A DNA stretch of 26,221 nucleotides, from NCBI GenBank assembly GCA_002118135.1, contig BDIU01000569.1, forward strand, positions 1-26,221. Direction: 5' to 3'. Position 1 is the stretch's first letter. Each line of letters begins with the position of its first letter. This document shows positions 9,942 through 19,082 of the stretch, piece by piece. The position numbers and the translations under genes were made by a program. Origin of the DNA: Trebouxia sp. TZW2008. Taxonomy: Eukaryota > Chlorophyta > Trebouxiophyceae > Trebouxiales > Trebouxiaceae. The notes below the pieces were generated by a model that made no database searches, had not been told where the DNA came from, and saw nothing but the letters and a program-made list of their open reading frames with translations.

Positions 9942-11721
9942 TCATGGTGTGATTGCTGCCAACATATGGGAGCTTGCTCGGTAGACACTACAGTCCATGC
10001 GCTTGCTATGCTAGACCTGGTGGACAGCACAGCACCTGCTGTTGCAATGATGGGCTGACTGTGTTCAGCGTGAGAAACTATCAGCACATAAGACTTGCTG
10101 GTGCATTGACGGGCTGGTGATGTTGGGCACAAGAAAGTATCTATCAGCACATGGACATACTCATGATCATGTGTGTTGTACAGAATATGTGCATGAATAA
10201 TCCGTGTGGCTGCATGGCAGTCTATGTCTGTACCTCGCTATTGCATGCGGGTATCAATACCATGTATCTGATGCACACATGACCAGCTGAAGTAGATTTG
10301 TACAATATTGCTTACACTTCTTTGATGCATATATATTATGTATATATATGTATGAGGCATGCCTGCCCTGAGGACTAGAGACATGCATTTGCAAAGGATT
10401 GATTTGCTCTTCAGGCATCTCTTTGCTGTTGTTTGATTGCTGTGATTTGCCAAAAGCCATAGGGTTGCAGATTAGTTGCTTTTGTCTCGAAGTCAAATTG
10501 TAATGTGTATGCAGCTTATGCACATAAGTAATTAGACGACTCTTAGCAACATCCTCGATGCATAGTGAACACTATCTAACAATATTGTTGTGACTGGACA
10601 AGGCATATGCATAGACAAGCTAATGAATGACAAGATCCAGCAGAGTACTGAAATGTTCAGCAATCAGTCATGCAAACATAGACTGTCACAAACACTCAGT
10701 ACTCTAAATATATGTATATATATATACAGATATATTTGCAACACAGGCGAAGACGCCAACACGTCCGTCCACCAGAGGCATGTTATCAAATTAGAGGTTG
10801 TTCATTGGAGTCACAGTCGCTCAGCTGCAAACAGGAAGCCTTTTGCTCGTCTGCGCAGTGCATACTATGCTAGCTGTTCACGTTAGGTTCCGCTGCACTG
10901 ACACCTTCACTCCAACAGTCTTCATTACTTGTCTGATTGTTGATTTTCGGGACGAAATCCTGGATGATCTCAGCGATGATCCGCCAATTCGTAGGAAGAT
11001 CTACGCGGGAACTTGCTCGCAGCTGCGGGACGTATTTGCCACACTCTGACCGCCGATTTACCGTCGTCTCGGTCCGAAAAGTCGGATCACCGCAATTTCA
11101 CCATCATCATTGACACAACCAGCGCGTGTCTGTACGTGCATGCAGCTGCTGTATTAGAGCTACCGAAAGTGTCTGCGCGAGCGTGACTTGTGTCGGCTTG
11201 ATTTGCTCAAAACCGGCAGTGCGACATATGCGTGAGTAGGGCCAACATCCTCAGGCTTCACGCCCGGCCTTAGGAGGTCCAGGTTGCGGCGATATTCGCC
11301 AGCAAGGCAGAGATCGCGAGCAAGGACTCAGATCAAAGCTTTGTGACGATGAGAGCAACCCAAAAGGTGACACTCTCCGTCTTGTGCTGTTCACCCATAA
11401 ACGCCAAGTGTAAGCCGCGCAGCAGCAAAGAACTTGTCACGCTGTCATAGCGGGCTTGGACGACCCGCCTAAATTGTCATGTGCTCAGCGATCGCGCTGC
11501 CCTTCGCACGGTAGCTTGTCATTGCTGCTTCCGACAACGAGTACAGCTACAGCCAAAACCAACCGCGTCGTCACTCACAACTGCGAAGCTCGAGCACGTT
11601 ACAGCAACACAGCAGATCTTGAGGGGCATCGAAACTCTCACAGCACAGCTGCTGCTGTGTCTGCTGAAGCTCTGCATGAAGTGTGCAAGCTGAAGCAACA
11701 CATTTACAAATCTGACTGCCT
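9942..11721. other. Intergenic region: AT-rich tracts, then CpG-rich 5' region
   Basis: 9942-10750 is probably 3' UTR and spacer for the amidase gene. A TGTAA motif at 10499-10503, a polyadenylation word used by many green algae, is a weak candidate end signal. Alternating TA tracts occur at about 10326-10352 and 10706-10737. From about 10960 to 11640 CpG density rises sharply, as at the other gene starts here, and this is probably the promoter and 5' UTR of the gene starting at 11722. A short open stretch at 10930-11049 (RDEILDDLSDDPPIRRKIYA) might be a small exon, but I cannot connect it to anything. Confidence 0.4.
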
Positions 11722-14700
11722 ATGTTTATGAAGGCTCTCTGGTTGGTGCTTGTGTTGAATTCATTGGGGCACACCTTGGCAGCCAGTGAAGTAGGGCAGG
11801 CACCCAATGCCTGCTATTCTGGCATTCCACAGCAGCTCCCCATCACTATCTCATACTCAATGTCCACCTCCGCTGACCAAACATCCTTCACATTTTTGGT
11901 AAGGCTGAGCATGATCAAAACCATGAGTGGTCAGTGATAGCTCAAAACAGTCTTCATTGTTGCATCAGGGCTAGCTCCCATCAACATGTGTAGTGCGATG
12001 CTAGCACGGTCTCCCCTAGCACCATGTAACTGCATGCGGTCAACAAGGCATCATGCACAGACTCACCCTATGCAACATTGTGCAATTGCCAAGTAGAGCA
12101 CCTTGCAAGCAAGACAACATTCACTCAAGTTGATGACCCTAGCTCTATGGGTGCAGGTGAAAGTAAGGCTGCCAACAGTCACAGCATTTGGCATACGAAT
12201 AAATGATGAGTTGGCAGCCATGTCTAATCAAACCTCTAGCATGCCAGCAGTACAGCTATCCTCTCTTGGGCCGACTATATTTGAACAACTTATGTTTAGT
12301 GAGCTCTGTGTATGCAGGTGAATGTGAGGCTGCCAACAGTCACAGCATTTGGCATACGTTTGAATGATGACTTAGCAGCCATGTCGGAGCGAATCTCTGG
12401 CATACCAGCAGGACAGCTTTCACCCGTAGGGCCAGCCTATGTCTGGACCATCACACAAACAGGCCTGCAGCAATATGTTTTCCAAGTCAACACAACAGGC
12501 CTGACAAACGGGACAGGTCCAGGAACAGCCCCAGATCTGTCGGACATCTGTGCTCAGGGCATTCAGATTGCAGATGATGAGGGGCACTTGCTGTATCAAC
12601 AGCCCTCGCCAGCTTCTACATGCATGTAAGCTTTCATACATACCACCGCAATTGCTGTCCACACCTGTCTTTCACTTTCTGATGTTTCTTGGGATGGCAA
12701 GTTTGGGGGAGTTGCGTTTGCGTACAACTGTTGCATGTGCCTGCGCCCAAGGTGCCGCTTGTGTGTTTTGGCTGTCAAGCACTGAGCTCAGGATCCACAA
12801 ACACTGATTCTGCCTGCTTCATCCCGCTTCCGCGTATGCACAGGCATCTTGAGGGCAAGCCAAGACCAAGACAATGCCACTTCATGATCATCTTGCACTA
12901 CTTTGCAATCGCGCAAGTCCGTGTCATGAACAACTCAATAGACTCAGTTTATTGTTATAACGCAGACTTGTCATGTAATTTCTTTCCCCCAAAAACCCGC
13001 AATCCTGTTGGGTTTGCTGGCCTTTTTGACCCTGTTCACCCTTTCTGTAGCACTTGGTTCATGCTTTGAGATGCCAGGCCATGTTGTGTTGCTGTTTGTG
13101 CACAGGCAGACGAACCAACAATGCATGCTTTGACCAGACGGCACATTTTTCTGCACCACAGATCTTGGGTGAAGCAAGGGGACAACTGCACTTTTCAGAC
13201 CATCCCAGACAATCAGGGCCCCAGCACCAGCCCCAGGCTGAACCTGCCCCCGGCCCCTACTCCCGCCCCAGGGGCTGTTCCTAGCAGCCCTGCTACCTCA
13301 GGGGCTGTTTCCAGCAGCCCTGCCCTGGCAGCAAATGCTGTCAGCCCTGCTGGTTCAGGCAGTGTGCTCACAAGCCCTCAAGCATCCAAAAATGCCCCAG
13401 CCAGTCAGGGCACTTCCCCTAGTCTTAGACCTGCTTCACCATCAACAGGCCCAGTGAGTCATCCTGACACATCTTTACACATGCGCCTTATGTTCTGTAA
13501 GTCGATCGATGGCATCTGGCACTCCACGTTCAGCCTAGTGACAGACTGCTCTTCACATGTGGCTCTTTCCTTACCAGATAAGGACTGAATCTGCATGTAG
13601 CAGTGTGAGGACTTAGCACCTCGCCATCTAGCTAGCAATGCTTTTTATCCCCTGCGCGCTCTGTAACACTGCATACACTGTGCAGTGCATCCATCACAAT
13701 CAAGAGACTACAACACGGCCAGTGCACAGCATTTTAATATATTAGCATTGTGTACGTACTACTTTGCAGTCTAACAAGGGCAGCATAATGCCCAGGCGTT
13801 TAGCTGCCAAGGCTGCTGTAATTGTGCCACCAAACAGACTTGTCAGGATGCCGGCAGTAGATACAGAGACTACTCAGGGGCTTTGCACCCACACTCATGA
13901 TCATTACTCAGCTTGTGTTACAGGCACCATGCATGTACGCCTCTGTTGTAATTTTGACCCGGCAGTTTGGAACGCATGCCATATCTAGAGGCCCCTCACC
14001 ACTGTCTGGCAAGATCTCAACCCAGCAATACCAGCTGCATGTCATGGCATTTGGTTGAATACTACTTGACACTGCAGGCAGGATACTATGCCAGTCCAGC
14101 GCCATACTCTTTCTCTTCTTCACCACCAGCATGTGGATCCTACTATGTAAGCCCCCCATCCGCCCCCCCTCCACCAGCTTCAGTACCCTTGTTCGGCATC
14201 CAGAGCAGCCCAGCGCCATACAGCCCCGGCCCAAGGGCTGCACCATACAGCTCCAGTCCAAGGGCAGCACCGTACAGCCCCAGCCCAGCAGCATACGGCC
14301 CCAGCCCAGCAGCATACAGCCCTAGGGCAGTTCCAACAGCCCCAACCCTGTTTGGCAGCCCTATGGTTCCATCACCTCCTGCTCTTGCACCACTGCCTTA
14401 CTCACCGGCTTACTCATCACCAGCGGCTTACAGCCCAGGCCCAAATGCATACAGCCCTTCTCCTAGGCCCTCAACCAGTACTTCTTATGGCGGACTCAGT
14501 CCAGGTGATATATCAATATGAAACCTAAAAATTGCTTTGGTTTGCGTTTGAGCATTTTCCAGCATCTGCACAGGTTGACACACTAGAGATGTGAAATGTC
14601 ACTGTTTTGTTTGGCTTGCACTGAAGGTTGACGGCCCAGATTGTGACGCAAATGTCAGCACATCATGGCTAAGTTAGCTCGACTGAGTGTATCACAATCA

Positions 14701-16987
14701 CAAGATTGCAACAATTGTTGCTTTGAAGAAATTGCCTTGGTCCAATGTCATGGGAGACCTAGTAAAATGAGACGTGTAGAATCTTGTCCAAAACCAGCCT
14801 ACTTTACTGCTTCTGCAGCATTCAATGCTGCGCTGTATTGGTGCAGGTGCTTACTCATTACAAGTGCCGCCACGTGTCCCCTTGACGACACTTCTCAGTG
14901 CCCCACCAGCAAGGGCAACACCTGTTAAAGCTCCAATGTTTGGCACCTGCTGCTTGCTGTCAACTGCATCATTGACCAGCAGGTCTATAGTACCAACTTC
15001 TGCAGATTGGCCCTGTTCCTGCTTGAGAAAGATGCAGTATCATGCTATGATGGTGCAGGTGCCTACTCATGCCAAGTGCCCTCACCTGTACCCTCCAGGG
15101 CACTTCCCAGTGCCCCACCAGCAAGGGCAACACCAGTCAAATCTCCAATGTTTGACGCCCACTGTTTGCTTGCTGATTGGCACTGTTCCTGCTTCTGAAA
15201 CATGCAGTATCATGCTATGTTGGTGCAGGAGTTTACTCATTCCAAGTGCCCTCACCTGTGCCCTCTAGGGCACTTCTCAGTGCCCCTTCAGCAAAGGCGA
15301 CACCAGTCAAACCTCCAACGTTTGGCGCCCGCCGCTTGCTGTCAGCTGTACCGTTTATCAGCAAAGTGACTTTGCCAACTCACTTTGGCAAAGGTCAACA
15401 GGGCAAGGCTGCATGCGTGAAAGCAGGGCTGTGCGGTCACTGCTTCCAGAAGCAAATGCAAGATCACGGTCTTGATGCTCAAGTTGATACGGTGAGTCCT
15501 GACCCCCAACTTGCTTTGGCAAAGGTCAACAGGGTGAGGCTGCATGTGTGCAGCAGAGGCTGTGCAGTCACTGCTTTCAACGGCAGATGCAAGACCTTGG
15601 TCTTCATGCTCAAGTGACACTGGTGAGCGCTGCTCATGCCTGCAGTTTTGTTTGAAAACACGTTGAGGCTAGCACAGGCCTTTACACCCCCCGCTTTCCC
15701 CTGGGGGGAAGGGGGGGGGGGGGCTGCACACAAAACCATTCGGCCGTGCGCGGGCCCCCCACACATTTGCCTCAGTATCAGTACACTACTAGTGTAGCCC
15801 ACACAAAATGCCCTGCAACCCCTGCAAACCTGCAAAGGGAGTGTGGGCAAAACCCGGATTGTCAGAGCCCCTGTAGAGGCCTGGGCTAGCATGTCACTGG
15901 TGTTATGCTGCGTTTTATGCATTTGCTGATAGTTACGCATCATCTTGACTGTCTGCTGGTGTGTACATCTAGGATTCTAAACTTGCTTCCCTCTAACTCG
16001 TTGTCAAAGAATAATGCTTGAGCTGCTGTCATGCAGAGCTTTGATCAAGACTGGAGTATCACAGTCATTACCATACAGCTGACTTCTGCCAATAGCAGTT
16101 CAAAGAATCTGACCTCCCTGTCACTCGAAGTGTCTCTGAGTGCTTTGAGCTCTTGAGCTCACTGCAATGGGCCAAGCAAGCTCTCAAAACCTTGTTTTTG
16201 TCTGTGTCACAGTCCTGATGTTGACTTGCTGTCATGCAGGATTTTGACCAGAACAGAAATACGACAAGCTACACGATACAGCTGACTTCTGCCAACAGCA
16301 GCTTAAACGATCTGACGTCCCTGTCACTCAGAGTCTCCACAAATGCTCTGAGCTCTGAGCTCACTGCAACGAGTCAAGACAGCTCCCAAAGTCTTGTCCA
16401 AACACTCTTGCATCTGAGCTCTAAGCTCACTGCAATGAGCCAACAGGACTCCCAGGATCTTGCTCAAGTACACTTGCCTCAATTACCCAGCAGCTTGCAA
16501 AGGAACTGTGATGGAACCGGCTTGCAACACAGCTTGATATGGAAGGACGTCTGGTTGTATAGTGGGCAAGCAACTTTGCTGGTGAGCGATACAACTTTTT
16601 CTCTTGTTGATCAAAGTGCTTTCACATCTGAGCTCACAGCAATAAGCAAAGAGGTTTCTCAAGATCTTCATCAAAATTTTGCATTGCAACTAGCAATCAG
16701 CTTGCAAAGGAGCTGCAACAGCACTGGTTGCACTCAGCTTGACACAGAAGGATGTCTGGTTGCATAGTGGGCAAGCAACTCTACTGGTAAGCTCTGCTCG
16801 CTGGGTGATCGTTTGCATGATGTGTAGTATCTTGTTATGTATGTGCATTGGGGACAGATGTGAAGATTTCCAGTGTGTCGTCCTCCTGACCCCAGCTTGC
16901 TTGCAGATTTCAGTGCAGGTCCATATGTGCAAGACTTGTGTTGTGTGCTTACATGCTGTTCGGTTGAACGCATGTACGCTTTGTTGA
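11722..16987 (+). CDS. Secreted Pro/Ser/Tyr-rich (HRGP-like) glycoprotein; 3' end uncertain
   Basis: Phase-consistent exons: 11722-11898, 12318-12625, 13162-13453, 14078-14504, 15229-15491, 16240-16581, with a weak last exon at 16907-16987 (total about 629 aa). The N-terminus is a signal peptide (MFMKALWLVLVLNSLGHTLA). Exons 1-2 encode a beta-rich-looking, N-glycosylatable domain of about 160 residues with few cysteines. It is loosely reminiscent of algal wall ectodomains but not assignable. Exon 3 turns Pro/Ser/Ala-rich (PPAPTPAPGAVPSSP). Exon 4 is an extensin-like block of SPAPYSPGP / AAYSPSP motifs, a likely substrate for prolyl hydroxylation and arabinosylation. Exon 5 is Pro-rich then basic. 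Exon 6 is Ser/Thr/Gln-rich (SSELTATSQDSSQSL). The likely role is in the extracellular matrix or cell wall. Which exon follows 16581 is unclear: 16907 keeps phase and stops at 16987, but an acceptor at 17533 also keeps phase and gives ASFQGDVDLLTDQTN, stopping at 17692. A small exon between exons 2 and 3 cannot be excluded. Confidence 0.65.
12140..12300 (+). repeat. Head copy of glycoprotein exon 2
   Basis: Acceptor plus exon head starting at 12152 closely copies functional exon 2 at 12318 (spacing 166). AGGCTGCCAACAGTCACAGC and TTTGGCATACG are shared exactly, and about 130 bases align. The copy degenerates after CAGCTATCCTCTCTTGGGCC and lacks the second half of the exon and its donor. Because both acceptors are AG with phase 0, the copy is also a decoy acceptor. 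Confidence 0.88.
12832..12890 (+). repeat. Possible decayed head copy of glycoprotein exon 3
   Basis: CACAGGCATCTTGAGGGCAA followed by GCCAAGACCAAGACAA resembles the acceptor and head of exon 3 at 13157-13190 (CACAGATCTTGGGTGAAGCA then AGGGGACAACTGC). Similarity is limited to about 50 bases and is much weaker than in other arrays. Confidence 0.4.
14836..15228 (+). repeat. Two head copies of glycoprotein exon 5
   Basis: Acceptor-headed copies start at 14847 and 15059, followed by the functional exon at 15229 (spacings 212 and 170). All three begin with GGTGCAG|G and encode variants of AYSxQVPSPVPSRALPSAPP and ARATPVKSPMF. The second copy stops after WHCSCF. The first loses the tail. Only the third continues into the conserved 3' half and a GTGAGT donor. 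Confidence 0.87.
15500..15625 (+). repeat. Tail+donor copy of glycoprotein exon 5
   Basis: About 115 bases from the end of exon 5 (CTTTGGCAAAGGTCAACAGG through the GATGCTCAAGTTGATACG|GTGAGT donor at 15491) recur here, ending CTTCATGCTCAAGTGACACTG|GTGAGC. The copy contains an in-frame stop (AACAGGGTGA) and lies downstream of the functional exon. Confidence 0.88.
15667..15891. mobile_element. Inverted-repeat element (MITE-like, 225 bp) with G13 run
   Basis: The ends are inverted repeats: GGCTAGCACAGGCCTTTACA on the left, and on the right the reverse complement TGCTAGCCCAGGCCTCTACA (17 of 20 matching). The interior holds TTTCCCCTGGGGGGAA, close to a perfect palindrome, followed by 13 consecutive G at 15711-15723, and a CA/CCC-rich right half unlike the surrounding intron. 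No coding capacity. I could not see a clear target-site duplication, so the family is unassigned. It lies in the intron between exons 5 and 6 of the glycoprotein gene. Confidence 0.55.
16020..16200 (+). repeat. Head copy of glycoprotein exon 6
   Basis: CTGTCATGCAG|AGCTTTGATCAAGA at 16026-16050 copies the acceptor and start of exon 6 (CTGTCATGCAG|GATTTTGACCAGA at 16229; unit about 203 bp). Similarity extends through ACAGCTGACTTCTGCCAA and CTGACCTCCCTGTCACTC to the GAGCTC region, where the copy has a stop (AGCTCTTGAGCTC). Confidence 0.88.
16590..16800 (+). repeat. Tail+donor copy of glycoprotein exon 6
   Basis: The second half of exon 6 recurs downstream: CTGAGCTCACAGCAATAAGC, CAGCTTGCAAAGGAGCTGCA, AAGGATGTCTGGTTG, AGTGGGCAAGCAACTCTACTG|GTAAGC. 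Its frame is shifted relative to the functional exon. The apparent long frame 16234-16767 simply reads through the true GTGAGC donor at 16582 into this copy. Confidence 0.87.
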
Positions 16988-18630
16988 AGATTCGTAAGAA
17001 GCGCAACAACACATCCTCTAGCGTAGTTGATGTTGCCAACCAGTTTGCAATCGAGACAATGCAGACTCCTGCTGCAGCATGCTGCTGATTGCATACTAGC
17101 TATGAGTGCTGTGCTCAGCGACTGCATAGCGCAATGTATACAGCCTGCCCACAACCTTCAAGACAATCCATATGCTTCAACGCACTAATGCCACATGTCA
17201 GGCTAAGTTTCAGCAAGCGTACAAACATATGTATACGTTAGTTCAACATAAAAACGCATACTGGTTGGGCTGAAAGGCCTTGCTAGGTACGTATAGTCAC
17301 CAAGCATTCGCCTTTGAGGAAGCTAGTCTGTCCACATGCCGAAGCAATTCAGATGCACTGATCAAAAGTGTCACTGTTCTTGTTATAGCATCAGCAGTTG
17401 TTTGAGAATAGGCAGCCTTGTGTTCAGCGGAAGAAGCAGTGCTTCTGTACAAAGGACTGTTGAGTTGCGGGGGGCAAGAATCTATGCTGAATTGTCATGC
17501 CATACAGGCGCTCACAAAATGGTTGCTCTGCAGGCATCATTCCAGGGCGATGTGGACTTGTTGACAGACCAGACAAATGTGGCCGATGGCAGTGGAGAGT
17601 CTACATTGATAGCGGACTCAGGCACTGCTGTTTTAGTAGTCAGATATGCAGGACATTGTCTGTATCACCTAGCACACACAAAGCTCAACTGAAAGAACGA
17701 CAGCTAGTGTTCAAACGGGTAGAGAGAGCAGGAAGAAAAGTGGTCCATGGTGATCAGGCAGCCAATAAGGATCTCATTTGTTGGCAGAATTATGTTGGAA
17801 AACACACAAGTGACTTGAAAGAAGGCGTTTGCTTCTCTGAGCGAAAGTGCTTCAAAGCTGATCAGCAGCTGTTGTGATAGTTGCAGTGAGTTGACCTGTA
17901 GCCTGAAAGTGTACAAAGCAGTACCTTGCCTCCGCCTGTATTATTTCCCATATCTTTTTTGTTGTCTTCTTGTCAGAGGAGTTGAAATGATAGCTGAGGC
18001 AAATGTAGCATTGACTTACTTTCTGCTGGGTCTAGTCTGCTGGTGGCATTTTCTTTTGCAATCCTTGTCCAGATAAATGAACCGTTTTGCTACAACTATT
18101 TGCGCCTCTCATGTGAGTGGGATTACTTGTGAATGCCTGACTAAGCGTGTCTGTGCCTTTCCCTAGCCCTTGCTTTGTCTTGCTTTTGAACTGCAGCGCT
18201 ATTTCACTTTTCATGTTTTCTTCGTTGGTAATGTTTCTAAGTTTCGCTTTGGTACTGCTGTGAATGACAGTCAGCACTAGCTTCTTGAACATCAGATATG
18301 GCTGTGAATGACAGTGATGAGCATGCGCTTCTTGGACATTGGAGAGTGTCAGTCACTCTCATGCTTGTGCAAAGAATGCGCAATTTTATCGGCTGATCAG
18401 TATGATAATCCTGTGCTGCTGTATCATTGACACAGAAACAAGCAATCAAGATGTGATCTTATGAAAGGCAATAGAGCTGTTTTTGGCCAGGGCAAAACGC
18501 GGTGGCAGAAAGGTGGCAATGCAAGCAGTCAGCTGCACCTTGCCGAGTCTAGAACAACGGCAACAAGCTTGAGGTTGCCTAGTGCAATGGCTTTGGGCAT
18601 TACTGAAGCGCAACGATCGACAACATTGCA
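16988..18630. other. No convincing gene; probable 3' regions of convergent genes
   Basis: The stretch lies between the glycoprotein gene (+) and the oxygenase gene (-), which converge here. Open frames exist but none is compelling: 17012-17088 reads NNTSSSVVDVANQF in a frame that does not phase with the exon before it. 17534-17692 could be an alternative last exon of the glycoprotein gene. 17497-17877 is an open frame of about 126 residues overlapping it in another frame, with no recognised motif. From about 18640 onward, oxygenase exon-8-derived repeats begin. Confidence 0.4.
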
Positions 18631-18639
18631 CGCTGCAAA

Positions 18640-19082
18640 ATTTAAATACTTTAATCTAGTCAGCATTTGGCGTGGTAGAAACCAGCATAAGCACACTTTG
18701 CAAGTCTGCACTGCAACATCTTGAGTGCAAAACTGCTTCTTGAGTCCACATCATGTTTTGATGTGGTAAATCCCGGCAACAGTACGCTCTGCAGGTCTTC
18801 AGTGCACAGTCGTCAACGCAACTGTCTCACTTGAGCCTATTCAGTTCTTGTGTGGCACAAGCCAGCAACAGTACGCTCTGCAAATTGCCCAAAGCTGAGG
18901 CCGGGCTGCTTGAGTCAAGATCGATTCTTGGCGTGGTAACAGCCGGCAGCAGGACGCTCTGCAAATTTTCCAAAGCTGAGGCCGGCGTGCTTGAGTCCAA
19001 GAGATTTCTTGGCGTGGTAGAAGCCAGCAACAGTACGCTGCGCAAACTGGCCAGACCTGATGCCAGAATGCTTGAGTCCAAG
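18640..19082 (-). repeat. 81-bp tandem copies of the oxygenase C-terminal exon end
   Basis: The last coding segment of the oxygenase gene (minus strand FGQFAERTVAGFYHAKN) repeats downstream. On the + strand GCC(A/G)GCA.CAG.ACGCT starts at 19104 (functional exon), 19023, 18942 and 18861, exactly 81 bp (27 codons) apart, then decayed copies near 18771 and 18683. The first copy after the stop reads SGQFAQRTVAGFYHAKK without a stop; the next ends at a TGA at about 18915. These are tail copies in what should be 3' UTR. Confidence 0.88.

Noticed and set aside
17497..17877. 126-residue open frame (GIIPGRCGLVDRPDKCG...) as a possible transposon-related protein
   Set aside because: No catalytic motif, terminal repeats or supporting context, and it overlaps another open frame. 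Kept only as unexplained sequence.
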